A stretch of 64,000 nucleotides of DNA from Rostratula benghalensis (taxonomy: Eukaryota > Chordata > Aves > Charadriiformes > Rostratulidae). The stretch spans positions 1,993,544 to 2,057,543 of the forward strand of contig VXAI01000114.1 in the NCBI GenBank assembly GCA_013399305.1, given 5' to 3'. Within the stretch, counting starts at the first letter, position 1. Every line of letters begins with the position of its first letter. Shown here piece by piece: positions 52,201 through 59,686 of this stretch. Made by a program: the position numbers and the translations under genes. The notes beneath the pieces were generated by a model. The model made no database searches, was not told where the DNA came from, and saw nothing but the letters and a program-made list of their open reading frames with translations.

Positions 52201-53115
52201 GAAATCTCTAGCATCTTAGCTATCTCTGGTCTCTACAACTTCCTGTCACAGCAGCATGCTCGATGGTGGTGGTGCTGGACGCCACTATCAACAGCAGTAG
52301 AACAACACTGGAGGTGGCAGTTCTTGCTTAAGCCATGAGCCACTTTGAAATGGCTAACGTACAAGTAGTGACACAGAGCTTTGTTTGGGAACCCTGCTCT
52401 AAAGCAAAGCCAGTGAAAGCACTTGCTCGGAATTTGGAGTAGTAGGGTCCCCACTGTATAGCAATATAAAAGGTATCATTTCCAGAGCTAAGAACTAGAA
52501 TTAGGCAATTTTCTGCTCATGTTCAGAAAAAAACAGCTTCATTACTCAGCCCGCCTCCATTTCTCACTAAAACTCCTCCTCTCAGCTTTCTCATTTCATG
52601 TGATTAATTGCCTCTTTAATGAACTCATAGAAATATATGGCAGTTCCTCGCACTGCAGCAAGGCCTACTTGCCTTCTGTCTGCAGATGGTTGTGCAAGTG
52701 TCAAAACCAACATGTTGCCAACCCCTCCTTGCATATAGAGTCCATCTCCTCTGTACTCTGCTCCATAACTGAGCCCTAGCACAGGCTCTCCAGGGAGGTT
52801 GTGGAATCTCCATCCTTGGAGGTGTTCAAAAGCCATCTGGACACAGTCCTGGGCAATCAGCTCCAGGAAGCCTTGCTTGGGCATGGTGGTTGGTCCAGAT
52901 GACCTCTAGAGGTCCCTTCCAACCTCAACCATCCTCTGATTCTGTAAATAAACTGTCCTACAACAATCAAATGGGTCCTCAGTGCGTGCTTTACTCAACA
53001 TCTCACTCTTTCTTCTCTACCAAGTTACTTACCTGAAGCCATTTCGCGTGTCCTTGAAATTCAGGGCCTTCACAGAGAAGTTCAGGAGAGGCCGGGACAG
53101 CTTGGTAGCCAACAT
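39822..53115 (-). CDS. BDH1: D-beta-hydroxybutyrate dehydrogenase, mitochondrial (complete gene, six coding exons)
   Basis: BDH1 oxidises (R)-3-hydroxybutyrate to acetoacetate with NAD+ in ketone-body metabolism; the family enzyme sits on the matrix side of the mitochondrial inner membrane and needs phosphatidylcholine. Coding exons are join(53115-53033, 50063-49991, 48553-48443, 43192-43051, 41827-41675, 40291-39822), all with AG acceptors and GT donors and compatible phases. They total 1032 nt, giving 343 residues, the human BDH1 length. Residues 1-46 form a basic presequence ending RSY before Ala47, where human BDH1 is cleaved. The nucleotide-binding motif is TGCDSGFG (61-68), NNAG is at 143-146, catalytic Asn is about 168, Ser195, Tyr208 and Lys212 (YCITK). 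The C-terminal half, including the [13 protein letters not shown] region and YHPMDYYWW, is strongly BDH1-like and carries no break. The start ATG has A at -3 and begins MLATKLSRP, as in mammalian BDH1. Confidence 0.96.
40292..41674 (-). other. BDH1: BDH1 intron between coding exons 5 and 6
   Basis: Phase 1 intron of 1383 bp, GTGAGT donor at 41674 and AG acceptor at 40293-40292. No further gene or recognisable repeat was seen inside it. Confidence 0.9.
41675..41827 (-). CDS. BDH1: BDH1 coding exon 5
   Basis: 153 nt, phase 1 at both ends. It encodes the SDR NNAG motif (143-146), GEVEFTS and EVNLWG, whose Asn168 is the expected catalytic-tetrad asparagine, ending IRRSKG. Acceptor TTCTAG, donor AAGG|GTGAGT. 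Exon and protein match BDH1 without gaps. Confidence 0.96.
41828..43050 (-). other. BDH1: BDH1 intron between coding exons 4 and 5
   Basis: Phase 1 intron of 1223 bp with a GTATGT donor. AT-rich in the middle (42150-42250, 42590-42780) with an AAT microsatellite near 42220. No nested gene seen. Confidence 0.9.
43051..43192 (-). CDS. BDH1: BDH1 coding exon 4
   Basis: 142 nt from acceptor CCCTCTAG to donor GAAAG|GTATGT. It starts in phase 0 with DKGEGG and ends in phase 1 after DPEKG. It encodes the loop after beta-strand 2, then [13 protein letters not shown], including the conserved acidic region used for adenine-ring contact in SDRs, and a helix rich in Glu and Val. Confidence 0.95.
46118..46241 (+). 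mobile_element. CR1 LINE 3' end fragment
   Basis: The phrase GTTGGACTAGATGATCTTGT, then AGGTCCTTTCCAAC and a terminal GTTCTGTGATTCT-like octamer repeat is the hallmark 3' end of avian CR1. Only the 3' UTR tail remains, so it is a dead 5'-truncated copy. It is antisense to BDH1 within an intron. The left edge is approximate. Confidence 0.88.
47912..47990 (+). repeat. Ancient amniote interspersed repeat fragment
   Basis: GCCTGATTCTGCTCTCATTT followed by GCACCAGCGGAATTTTATCG resembles a worn repeat common in reptiles and birds (CTGATTCTGATCTCACTTAC, ACCAGTGTAAAT). The family name is not certain. No coding role. Confidence 0.45.
48443..48553 (-). CDS. BDH1: BDH1 coding exon 3 (nucleotide-binding motif)
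   Basis: 111 nt, phase 0 at both ends, acceptor TTTTGCAG and donor AAAAG|GTAGGG. Its 37 residues start [10 protein letters not shown] and include the Rossmann glycine motif TGCDSGFG and the first helix through AGCLQK. An exon of the same length and phase is found in the divergent plus-strand gene at 58273-58383. Confidence 0.97.
48554..49990 (-). other. BDH1: BDH1 intron between coding exons 2 and 3
   Basis: Phase 0 intron of 1437 bp with a GTGAGC donor. AT-rich around 49090-49240. Nothing else recognised inside. Confidence 0.88.
49991..50063 (-). CDS. BDH1: BDH1 coding exon 2 (presequence, second half)
   Basis: 73 nt with acceptor TTTTTTAACAG and donor GATCAG|GTGAGC. Entering in phase 2 it completes Arg28, then encodes [20 protein letters not shown] and a few more residues to Gln52. 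Arg32, Arg44, hydrophobics and the RSY|A site fit a mitochondrial targeting peptide. It is short, but it restores the frame exactly between its neighbours. Confidence 0.9.
50064..53032 (-). other. BDH1: BDH1 intron between coding exons 1 and 2
   Basis: Phase 2 intron of 2969 bp, donor CAG|GTAAGT. It contains a CR1 3' end (52776-52945). No other exon was recognised. Confidence 0.88.
52776..52945 (+). mobile_element. CR1 LINE 3' end fragment
   Basis: The sequence follows CR1 3' UTR order: CCAGGGAGGTTGTGGAATCT, then CATCCTTGGAGGTGTTCAAA, GGACACAGTCCTGGGCAA, GATGACCTCTAGAGGTCCCT and a final CTCTGATTCTGT. It is 5'-truncated and non-coding, antisense to BDH1. It is the clearest sauropsid-type repeat in the window. 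Confidence 0.93.
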
Positions 53116-53162
53116 GCTTTCAGTTTAGCACACTCTACCAGCAGCAATACCGTTCTTCTGCT
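53033..53162 (-). CDS. BDH1: BDH1 first coding exon with start codon
   Basis: Acceptor TATTGCAG, 47 nt of 5' UTR without an upstream ATG, then ATG at 53115-53113 and 83 coding nt to donor TTCAG|GTAAGT. The protein begins [12 protein letters not shown] with basic and hydrophobic residues and no early acid, as expected of a mitochondrial leader. The presence of an acceptor shows that transcription starts farther upstream, in the CpG island. The CDS part is 53033-53115. Confidence 0.93.
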
Positions 53163-54163
53163 CTGCAATACAAGACAGCACCTCTGTTTCGGTTGCTCAA
53201 TTATCTGGTAAGTCATGCTGACTCCATGTATTTCAACAAGAAAATAAAGTCCAAAGGAACTCATCTTTCCCCCTTGCAGCCCCTCACACCCAGATAAACA
53301 GCTCAACCTTCAACCACCTCAGGATGCTTTTAAATAAGGAAAAAGGTTATAAGTAAACTGACCAGCAGGGAGGCATTTAAAGAAAATGTCAATTTCTCCT
53401 TCTTTAATGCACCTTCAAGTGCATTCTCTGAAACTGCTAAAAATTGAGGTACTTGCATGGACCATACTATTTCAGGTGAGATGTATGAAATAATTTTACA
53501 CTGAAATGTAAATGCAATGATGGGTTATGTTCCATTTTCCCAAAGCAATCCTCGGGCTGTAGGGCTAGCACAGCCGTGGGGTTACAGACACACTTCTAAT
53601 TAAGGAGCTGGTGATGCTGGACTACGGGCAGGGAATCGCCATTAAACTTGCTGTGGGGCAAGAACAGCTCAAGAAGAAGAGCTAGGTCCAGAAAGTTCAT
53701 TTCAACCATAGATCAACTCGGATAAAACCAGCCCAGTGCACAAGAAAAACCACGTCCCCAGCTTAACGGCGGGTCTCCTTGATTAAAGCAGAAAATGGGT
53801 TCCTAATTGTTAGGGCTCATCTGCATCTCTGCCGAAAAGGCTGCGGCAGCGCCTGGGCCTGCAGGGAAACAGGCCTGGACTAAAAACCTGCCAAATTACC
53901 GCAAGAAGCGCAGCGGTGGGGCCCGCAGCTCGGGAGGGAGAGGTCTAGGCTGGGGGAGGACTCGCTGGCTCCGGCAGCCCTCTGGAATTCAGCGGGTTTG
54001 ATCAAAGTCGGTGGCCGGCCACGCAATTTATTATTTTTTTATTTTTTTTTGTGAGGAATCTCGCCAGGAGGAGGCGGGGGGAACGGGCCTTCCCCGGGCA
54101 GGCCCCGCCGCCCCGCCCCGGCCCCACGCAGGGGCGCGGCCCCCGCCCCGGCAACGCGCTCAC
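53163..54163 (-). other. BDH1: BDH1 5' UTR intron (inferred)
   Basis: Region between the first-coding-exon acceptor and the nearer of two possible first-exon donors. It passes from AT-rich DNA into the CpG island after about 53830. The far boundary depends on which donor is used (54163 or 54452). Confidence 0.5.
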
Positions 54164-54500
54164 CAAGGACACGCGAGTGCGTGGTGGCCCCGCGTCCGTG
54201 GGCGAGGAGGGACGCGGTGGAGGACGGAAACGGCGGCCTCCCACGCGTGATCGGCGTGGGGCGGGCTGCAGGCGGAGGCCACGCAGGATGGGGGATGCCA
54301 GCGCCTCTCGCCGCGGCCTGCCCCGCCCGGATGGCTCCCTCCCTCCCTCCCCGCGGGCGGCCCGGTAGCCACAGGTCCGTTATAGTCGCCGCCACCCCTC
54401 CCGGACCGCCCGCCCCCGACGTGGCGGCGGCAACGGTTGGGCCGCGCTTTACCTGGAGCCGGCGGGGCCTGCCGGGCGCTCTTGCCGCCGTTTGAATGAG
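54164..54500 (-). other. BDH1: Candidate non-coding first exon(s) of BDH1
   Basis: Two good minus-strand donors exist: TTG|GTGAGCG with exon end at 54164, and CCAG|GTAAAG with exon end at 54453. Either could splice to the 53162 acceptor. With the second donor the BDH1 start would sit within about 140 bp of the plus-strand ATG. The 5' limit is a guess. Confidence 0.4.
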
Positions 54501-54595
54501 GCTGGGCCGGTGCCCCGGCTGCCGGGGCGCGGCGGGGGGCGGGCCGGGGGAAGGGCTGGGGCGGGAGCGGGCGGCGGCGGCGATAGGCTGCGGCC

Positions 54596-54721
54596 ATGCG
54601 GGGCGTCGCTAGGCTGCTGCTGGCGCTGGGCTCCGCGCTGCTGCTGGCGGGCGGCGGGCGGCGCCTGGGCCACCGCCTCCTTCTCCTCTTCCTACCGCGC
54701 CGGGCCCGCCGCCCCCTGCCC
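54596..54721 (+). CDS. BDH1-like coding exon 1 (N-terminal leader)
   Basis: ATG with G at -3, no in-frame upstream ATG before a stop, 126 nt (42 codons), phase 0 donor CTGCCC|GTGAGT. The peptide has one clear hydrophobic run near residues 7-20, a second near 27-33, and eleven arginines. No acidic residue occurs, which also allows mitochondrial targeting. The start is supported by position in the CpG island and by frame match to exon 2. Confidence 0.75.
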
Positions 54722-57700
54722 GTGAGTACCGCGGCGGGGGGCCGGGGGCCGCGGCCCCTTGAGGGGCTCGCCGGGAAAAGGCCTGCGGAGGCTCCCCCCG
54801 GGCTCAAAATGGCGCCGCGCCTGCAGGCCCCCTGCGGTTTAACCGGGGCGGAGACGTCGTGGCTGCGGGCAGGCGGGCTGGTAGAGGCTTAAAGCGGGCA
54901 CCGAGAGGGGAGATGAGACGCTGCGAACCTGGGGCAGCTGCCGGCCCCGCGGACGGGCTCGGGTGGGGTGGCGGAGGGGCTGAGCGCTGCCGGGCCGGGC
55001 CCCGCGGTGCGGGGGCGAAACCCGCCGCGTCGCTTAGGGTTCGGTGGGTGTGTGCGGTTTCTTCCAGTACTCCACATTTGGAAGTGAACGTAAGGGAGGT
55101 TAAAAAAAAAAAAGCCCTGCCAATGACCGGAATGGCATAACCAGTCTCTTCCATGTGTTTAAAACAAAACAAAACAAAAAAACAACCACAAAACGTCTGG
55201 GTTTTTTTCACTGAGCTCTTGCCTATACCCCAGACAGCCGTTCTGCAGGCAAGTGAAGGTGGTTTTGCTCCAGGGCCTCCAGCGTGGACCTGCTCCTCTG
55301 CAGCCTCCTACTTGGCTCTGTTTCCATCCACCCTGCTCCTCTGGCATTCCCCATTGCTGTCCCACCTGAGAAAATACCTTCCCTTTAGTGAATACTTTCA
55401 GTTCCTTTCCCAGGGATTGAAAACCTCAACTTCCTGCCTCTGGAAAAAAAGGGAACAAGCAAAATTTACCGTGTAACTGCTCTCACCTGCAAGGTAGTTT
55501 GGTTGAGAACAAGCACATGGTAAGGGGAGGGCATGAAAGGGAACAGGGTCCAGAAAACAAGTGACAGGCAGAAGATAAAGTCTAGGCAAGCGTGGTGGGT
55601 TTGCACATTGTCCAGAGAGGCTGAGGAAGTAGCTTTGCTTTCTCTAGCCTCTTTTGCAATAAATGTGTATAAATTTGATTATTTGCATGGCTAAATTAAA
55701 CTATTTAATAAAGTGATAGCATCCCAGTAGGGAAAGCCAGTGAGGTGTGCACACCTGAGCTAAGCTTGCAGGTTAGAGAAAGGTTACACTCTTTGAGCTG
55801 TGTGTGTTTCAGTGCTGTGGGTCACACAGCAAGGATACAGGTGGCACTACCCTGCCCAGATGCCTCAGCAGTACCTCCAGTACCAAAGTTCCTCTGCACA
55901 CTTAGCAGGTCTTGGGAGTCCTGGCAGCGCTGTACGTGAGTGCTCTCTCCTGGGTCTCTCTCTCTTTCCCCAAGAACCGTTAGCAACTGAGGCACCTGAA
56001 GTTCCTCAAGACGCTGATTAAGGTCAGTGTGATGCCTGCTAAAGAGGTGATAGCTGGTCCTCTGCCTGCCTTAGCACCCAGTCAATCTTTAAGCTGCAGG
56101 CTGACCTTATCAAACTCCAGGAGTGGGGCCCATTAGGCCTTATCTTAGGACTTTCAAAAGGTAAGGTCGATTAGGCTTTTTCGTACTTGGAGGGGGTTTT
56201 TTGGGAGTAGGATATTTTTGTCTGGGAATTGGGTCATTCATCACAGGAACCTTCTCATACTCTAAGTTGCTCCTCTCTTTTCTACCCATTAGAGACAACT
56301 GAGAAGATTTTTAAATGTTCTCCTTTTTCTGAATGTTTTGGTGGAGTTTGTTTTTTTTTTTTTTTTTTAACCTGAGAAAGCAAATCAGCTGGTGAAAGCT
56401 AAAACTTGATATATGCAGGAACACAGCCCAGTGATTTGCCTTTATTTCCTGCAGCTGAGCTGTGTCCTTATTAGACCGACTGACAAGGGTGCTAGTGGTG
56501 GTTGGAGTTTGGGTGTCTTTTTTGTTGGCCTGTTCTTGGCTCTGGAAGTGATCACAGTTCCTTATCTTCTGTTCAGTTGTTGCCTTTTTGGGAAGCTTTC
56601 TGAATTCAGAGGCAAAGGGTCTGGGCAGGTGAGGTAGAGAAAAAAAGTCAAATCCTTACTTTCTCTAAGGGCCAGGTTGCTGAATTAATGTGGGAGGTAA
56701 ACTTGGCAAATTATGTGATGTGGCTTATACTTTATCCTCATCTCTCTTGGAGCTGAGTTGCTGTAAATTCATTGTGACTGAGCACAGTATGCTTAATTCA
56801 TGTTTATTGTATATCCCTTAGCTGTAGCCACCTTCAGAGTTGCAGCAGAGCTAGCTTGTAGCTAGGTGCTATTAGCCTGAGTGTAGGAATCACTGTTAAA
56901 GTGAATGTTTGTATGATAAATGCAGGACAGGCTTTTAGTTAGTTCTTGTTTCAACTTTGGATCATGGTTCCCTTTTGAAAGCAGTAGCTTCACCATGATA
57001 CATGGGGCAGGATGGGGTGTAGCTCATTTGCTTATTGCTGTCTGCACATTTTGAGTTTGTGCAGTAATGTTCTGATTGCTATCACTCTGCAATTATTCCT
57101 TATTGCCACTTCACTACCACACGTCAGCAAAATGAGATCAAAGAGCAGTAGCACTGGTGATTGCCCTATTTCTGTCTGGAAAAGTGGCTGGACAAGCTGG
57201 TGCAATTAATATGTAAGTAGTATAAAGTATGAATATTTGTATTCCAGCTGTTAATACAGTAACAGGGACTGTTCATTGCAGGTATCTCCACAGGGATGGA
57301 TGTGACCTCACTTCCTTATTGTATTTTCTGGAACTTTTATTGCTATATAATTTTATTGCCTCTCAGATATGGTTTCAGTTTGAGTACTGCAGCTGGGTGC
57401 TGAGACTTAAGAGTTTGTTGCTTCATAGTTGTAGTGAGGAGAGCAGGGAGTGACACCTTTCCAGGACAGAAAGAGGGTGAAAGTGTAGTGTTTCAGTATG
57501 TGCTTCTCTTCAGGGTGTGAGTTTCTGTTTCCAGGTCTGTCACAAATGCATTGTGTCACATCAGGTGGGGTATGAAATATTCTCTCTCAATTTATCCATC
57601 AGTCAAAAGATAATAATAACGTACGAGAGAACTGTAGGATTTGATAAGTTGTTCCTGTTAAGACTGTGGTGTTTCAGAAGGAAACCCTAACCTGTGGTCA

Positions 57701-58383
57701 CATTCCTGAGTGCTAAAATACAGCATGGAAAGTGCTGCAAGGAGTGGGAGTAGGTAAGGAGCAGACAACAGACAATCACTCTGCCATTAAAAGAGCTGTG
57801 GTTACAGTTCAAGCAGGTGACCTACTATAATTTGGATGGTTTTGGTGCTGCTCTTTCTTCTAATGCCTATGAGCTGGTAGATCTCTAACTTCTCTTCCAA
57901 TGTTCCTGTTCTGCTTTGGCCACTCATATTTGAAAGAGCAAGCTGCTGTCCTAGCTTAGGTATCAAGGCATCGCAACTTGTTACAGACCAACAGTTGAAG
58001 AAATTTAGGGTTTCACAGTAGTTGAGAGCTGGTTGTGTTTCTACACAGGAATCTTGTCACTTTGGTTATGCTGGTTGACCTAGCAGATGCTCTACTGAAA
58101 TTGGTGGGTCAGGTTAGTGTGCAGACAGGCAGATGTTGGCCGTGGCTTGCAGCTGGAATTGTACCTCCTGAGCCCTGGCTGCCCAGCTGGAAGCTGCTCC
58201 TGTGCTGCCTCGCTGGGTGCTGGCAGCAGTGCAGTATCTGATGATGTTTGATGGCTGTCTTTCCCCACACAGGCTGAAGGGAAGGCGGTGCTGATAACAG
58301 GCTGTGACAAAGGCTTTGGACATGCGTTGGCAAAACGGCTCCACTCAAAGGGATTTACTGTTTTTGCTGGATGCTTGCAAGCG
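54596..58383 (+). CDS. BDH1-like SDR, partial (first two coding exons; continues past window)
   Basis: A second BDH1-family dehydrogenase, join(54596-54721, 58273-58383, ...). Exon 1 supplies 42 residues, exon 2 residues 43-79, with TGCDKGFG at 51-58. Exon 2 matches BDH1 in 25 of 37 residues and in exon length, phase and boundary. The leader ([14 protein letters not shown] then basic residues around RRLGHR and RRARR) is shorter than BDH1's and comes from one exon, so the protein may be membrane-anchored or differently targeted. Later exons (NNAG, YxxxK) are not found before 64000. Catalytic ability and substrate therefore cannot be judged. It could be a known sauropsid BDH1 paralogue; I give no symbol. 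Confidence 0.85.
54806..54816 (+). promoter_or_regulatory. Candidate YY1 site
   Basis: AAAATGGCGCC in the CpG island, just inside intron 1 of the plus-strand gene, is close to the YY1 consensus AANATGGCGGC. YY1 sites often lie just downstream of CpG-island start sites. Motif match only. Confidence 0.35.
56351..56368. repeat. Poly(T) homopolymer (18 T)
   Basis: Uninterrupted T run in intron 1 of the BDH1-like gene. On the minus strand it could be the remnant of a retroposon A tail, but no element body was recognised. Confidence 0.8.
58273..58383 (+). CDS. BDH1-like coding exon 2 (nucleotide-binding motif)
   Basis: 111 nt, phase 0 at both ends, acceptor CACACAG, donor CAAGCG|GTGAGT. It begins [11 protein letters not shown] and includes TGCDKGFG, then RLHSKGF and AGCLQA. 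The Rossmann glycines are intact. Differences from the BDH1 exon include Ser to Lys inside the glycine motif and Phe to His just after it. Confidence 0.93.
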
Positions 58384-58555
58384 GTGAGTAGTAATATTGA
58401 TCAAAATTCTTCTGTGGATGGAGAAAAAAGCTTCTTGAGCCTTCTCATCTGCAGTTTCTGTTTACCCTATGCAAGACCTGGGAGAAGTGCACTGGGCAGG
58501 AGTCATGAAAGCTTCCATTGCCTCATCTGCCTGTTTCATCTTGTCATTCCTATAA

Positions 58556-58640
58556 TTCTGAGCTCTTTAGGACAGGGGCTGTTCATCAGCTGCCTGTGTG
58601 TACAGCAGCTCGCACAGTAGGGCACTGTTCACTGCTGCAA
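58556..58640 (-). repeat. Ancient amniote SINE-like relic, inverted
   Basis: GAGCTCTTTAGGACAGGGGC, then GTGTGTACAGCAGCTCGCAC and AGTAGGGC read as the reverse complement of the same family seen at 38828-38925 (AATGGGGTCC, GTGCTAGGCGCTGTACAAAC, CAGTCCCTGCC). Degraded, no coding role. Confidence 0.5.
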
Positions 58641-59672
58641 GCCTCTCGGCAATCCTGCAACACACTCGGTAAATCTGATAGTCCAAGATTGCTATGGCAC
58701 TATGGCTTTCTGTCTTTGCTGGTATCTCTGTTGCTGACTTTCCTACTGTCACTTTCCTTTGGGGACACACTCCTCAAGCTCATCTCCAAGCCACCTCCCC
58801 TGCCTTGGTCAGGTTCTGTTTCCAAAGTGTCTTCTCCAAACTGTGCTTCTACAATGTCTCTAGAGACTATTCAGTTTCTAGACTTACCATGCACTTCTGA
58901 TATCTGTAGGTCTCTTGTGTTGTCATCTGTGTTTGGCAGATGGCATCAATTCTTGCAACAGGTCAGTTTAGGCCCAATGAATCAAGAAGGGTTGCAGACC
59001 CATCATCTCAGACCCTGTGCTTGCAGGTAACTGTGCTGTGTAATGCTCTTTATAAAACTGGGTTGACTCCACTGCCATCTCAGCTGGGGTTTTACCCTTA
59101 CTATACTTTTTTTGCTGTTTTGATAGTCAAAACTCATATAATTTCTGACCTGAATTGTTCAAAATCAGCTCATACCCACTTGTTTCTCTGGTTATTTCGG
59201 CATAGGTGTTCAGGGAGTGATGACCACAGATTCTTGAGTAGCATGGAGGGTGAGAACAAACACAAAAAGGTGGCCCTTGTTGCCTGTGTGGTCACGGCGG
59301 AGGTTGCGTTCTTCCACCACACCAGAAGGGAAAGTTATTATCAGCTGACATTGTGTAACTGGAGAGCAAGAGAGTCCTGCTGGAAAATTGCCATTATTTG
59401 GAAATTTCCATGAGGAGGCTCTGTAAATCTTTCAGTAATCATGTCATGTGCTGCTTTAGGGTGCCTGGCTCTGTGGTGTTAGCAAGTCAGGCACTTACTC
59501 TGCCAAGCAGCAGGTGTACAGAACAGAAAGGAGAGGGGAGATAAAGTGGTCTGAGCAGACTGTTCAGAAGCAAATGTGCTGGTGCAGAGCAGGGAGGGCC
59601 AGGCTCCATTTGAAGCCACCTAAAGAAAAGAAATGCTCCCAACATGGGCCCTGCTTGTGTTTTTTATTAATT

Positions 59673-59686
59673 GGGGGGGGGGGGGG
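59673..59686 (+). repeat. Poly(G) homopolymer (14 G)
   Basis: An uninterrupted run of 14 G in otherwise AT-rich intron sequence. It can form a G-quadruplex and is prone to length error in sequencing. Confidence 0.9.

Larger units (their letters stand above)
53830..55070. promoter_or_regulatory. CpG island, probable shared bidirectional promoter
   Basis: A stretch of very high G+C with dense CpG, unlike anything else in the window. It contains the start of the plus-strand BDH1-like gene (ATG 54596) and candidate non-coding first exons of minus-strand BDH1. GC boxes occur in both orientations (CCCCGCCCC near 54112, GGGGGGCGGG at 54534-54543, TGGGGCGGGA near 54557). No TATA box at a suitable place. 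Head-to-head genes with one island normally share a bidirectional promoter; start sites are not determined here. Confidence 0.85.
54722..58272 (+). other. Intron 1 of the BDH1-like gene
   Basis: Phase 0 intron of 3551 bp, GTGAGT donor, CACACAG acceptor. It starts in the CpG island and then becomes AT-rich. It contains an A-rich CAAAA-type stretch (about 55160-55195) and an 18-T run. No equivalent of BDH1's 73-bp presequence exon was seen, and the flanking phases do not need one. Confidence 0.8.

Noticed and set aside
54160..54807. 215-codon minus-strand open frame in the CpG island
   Set aside because: Pro/Arg/Ala-rich translation typical of CpG islands; it overlaps the promoter and the opposite-strand first exon.
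54825..54845. Possible CTCF-like CCCCCTGCGG
   Set aside because: Too short and off consensus to call.
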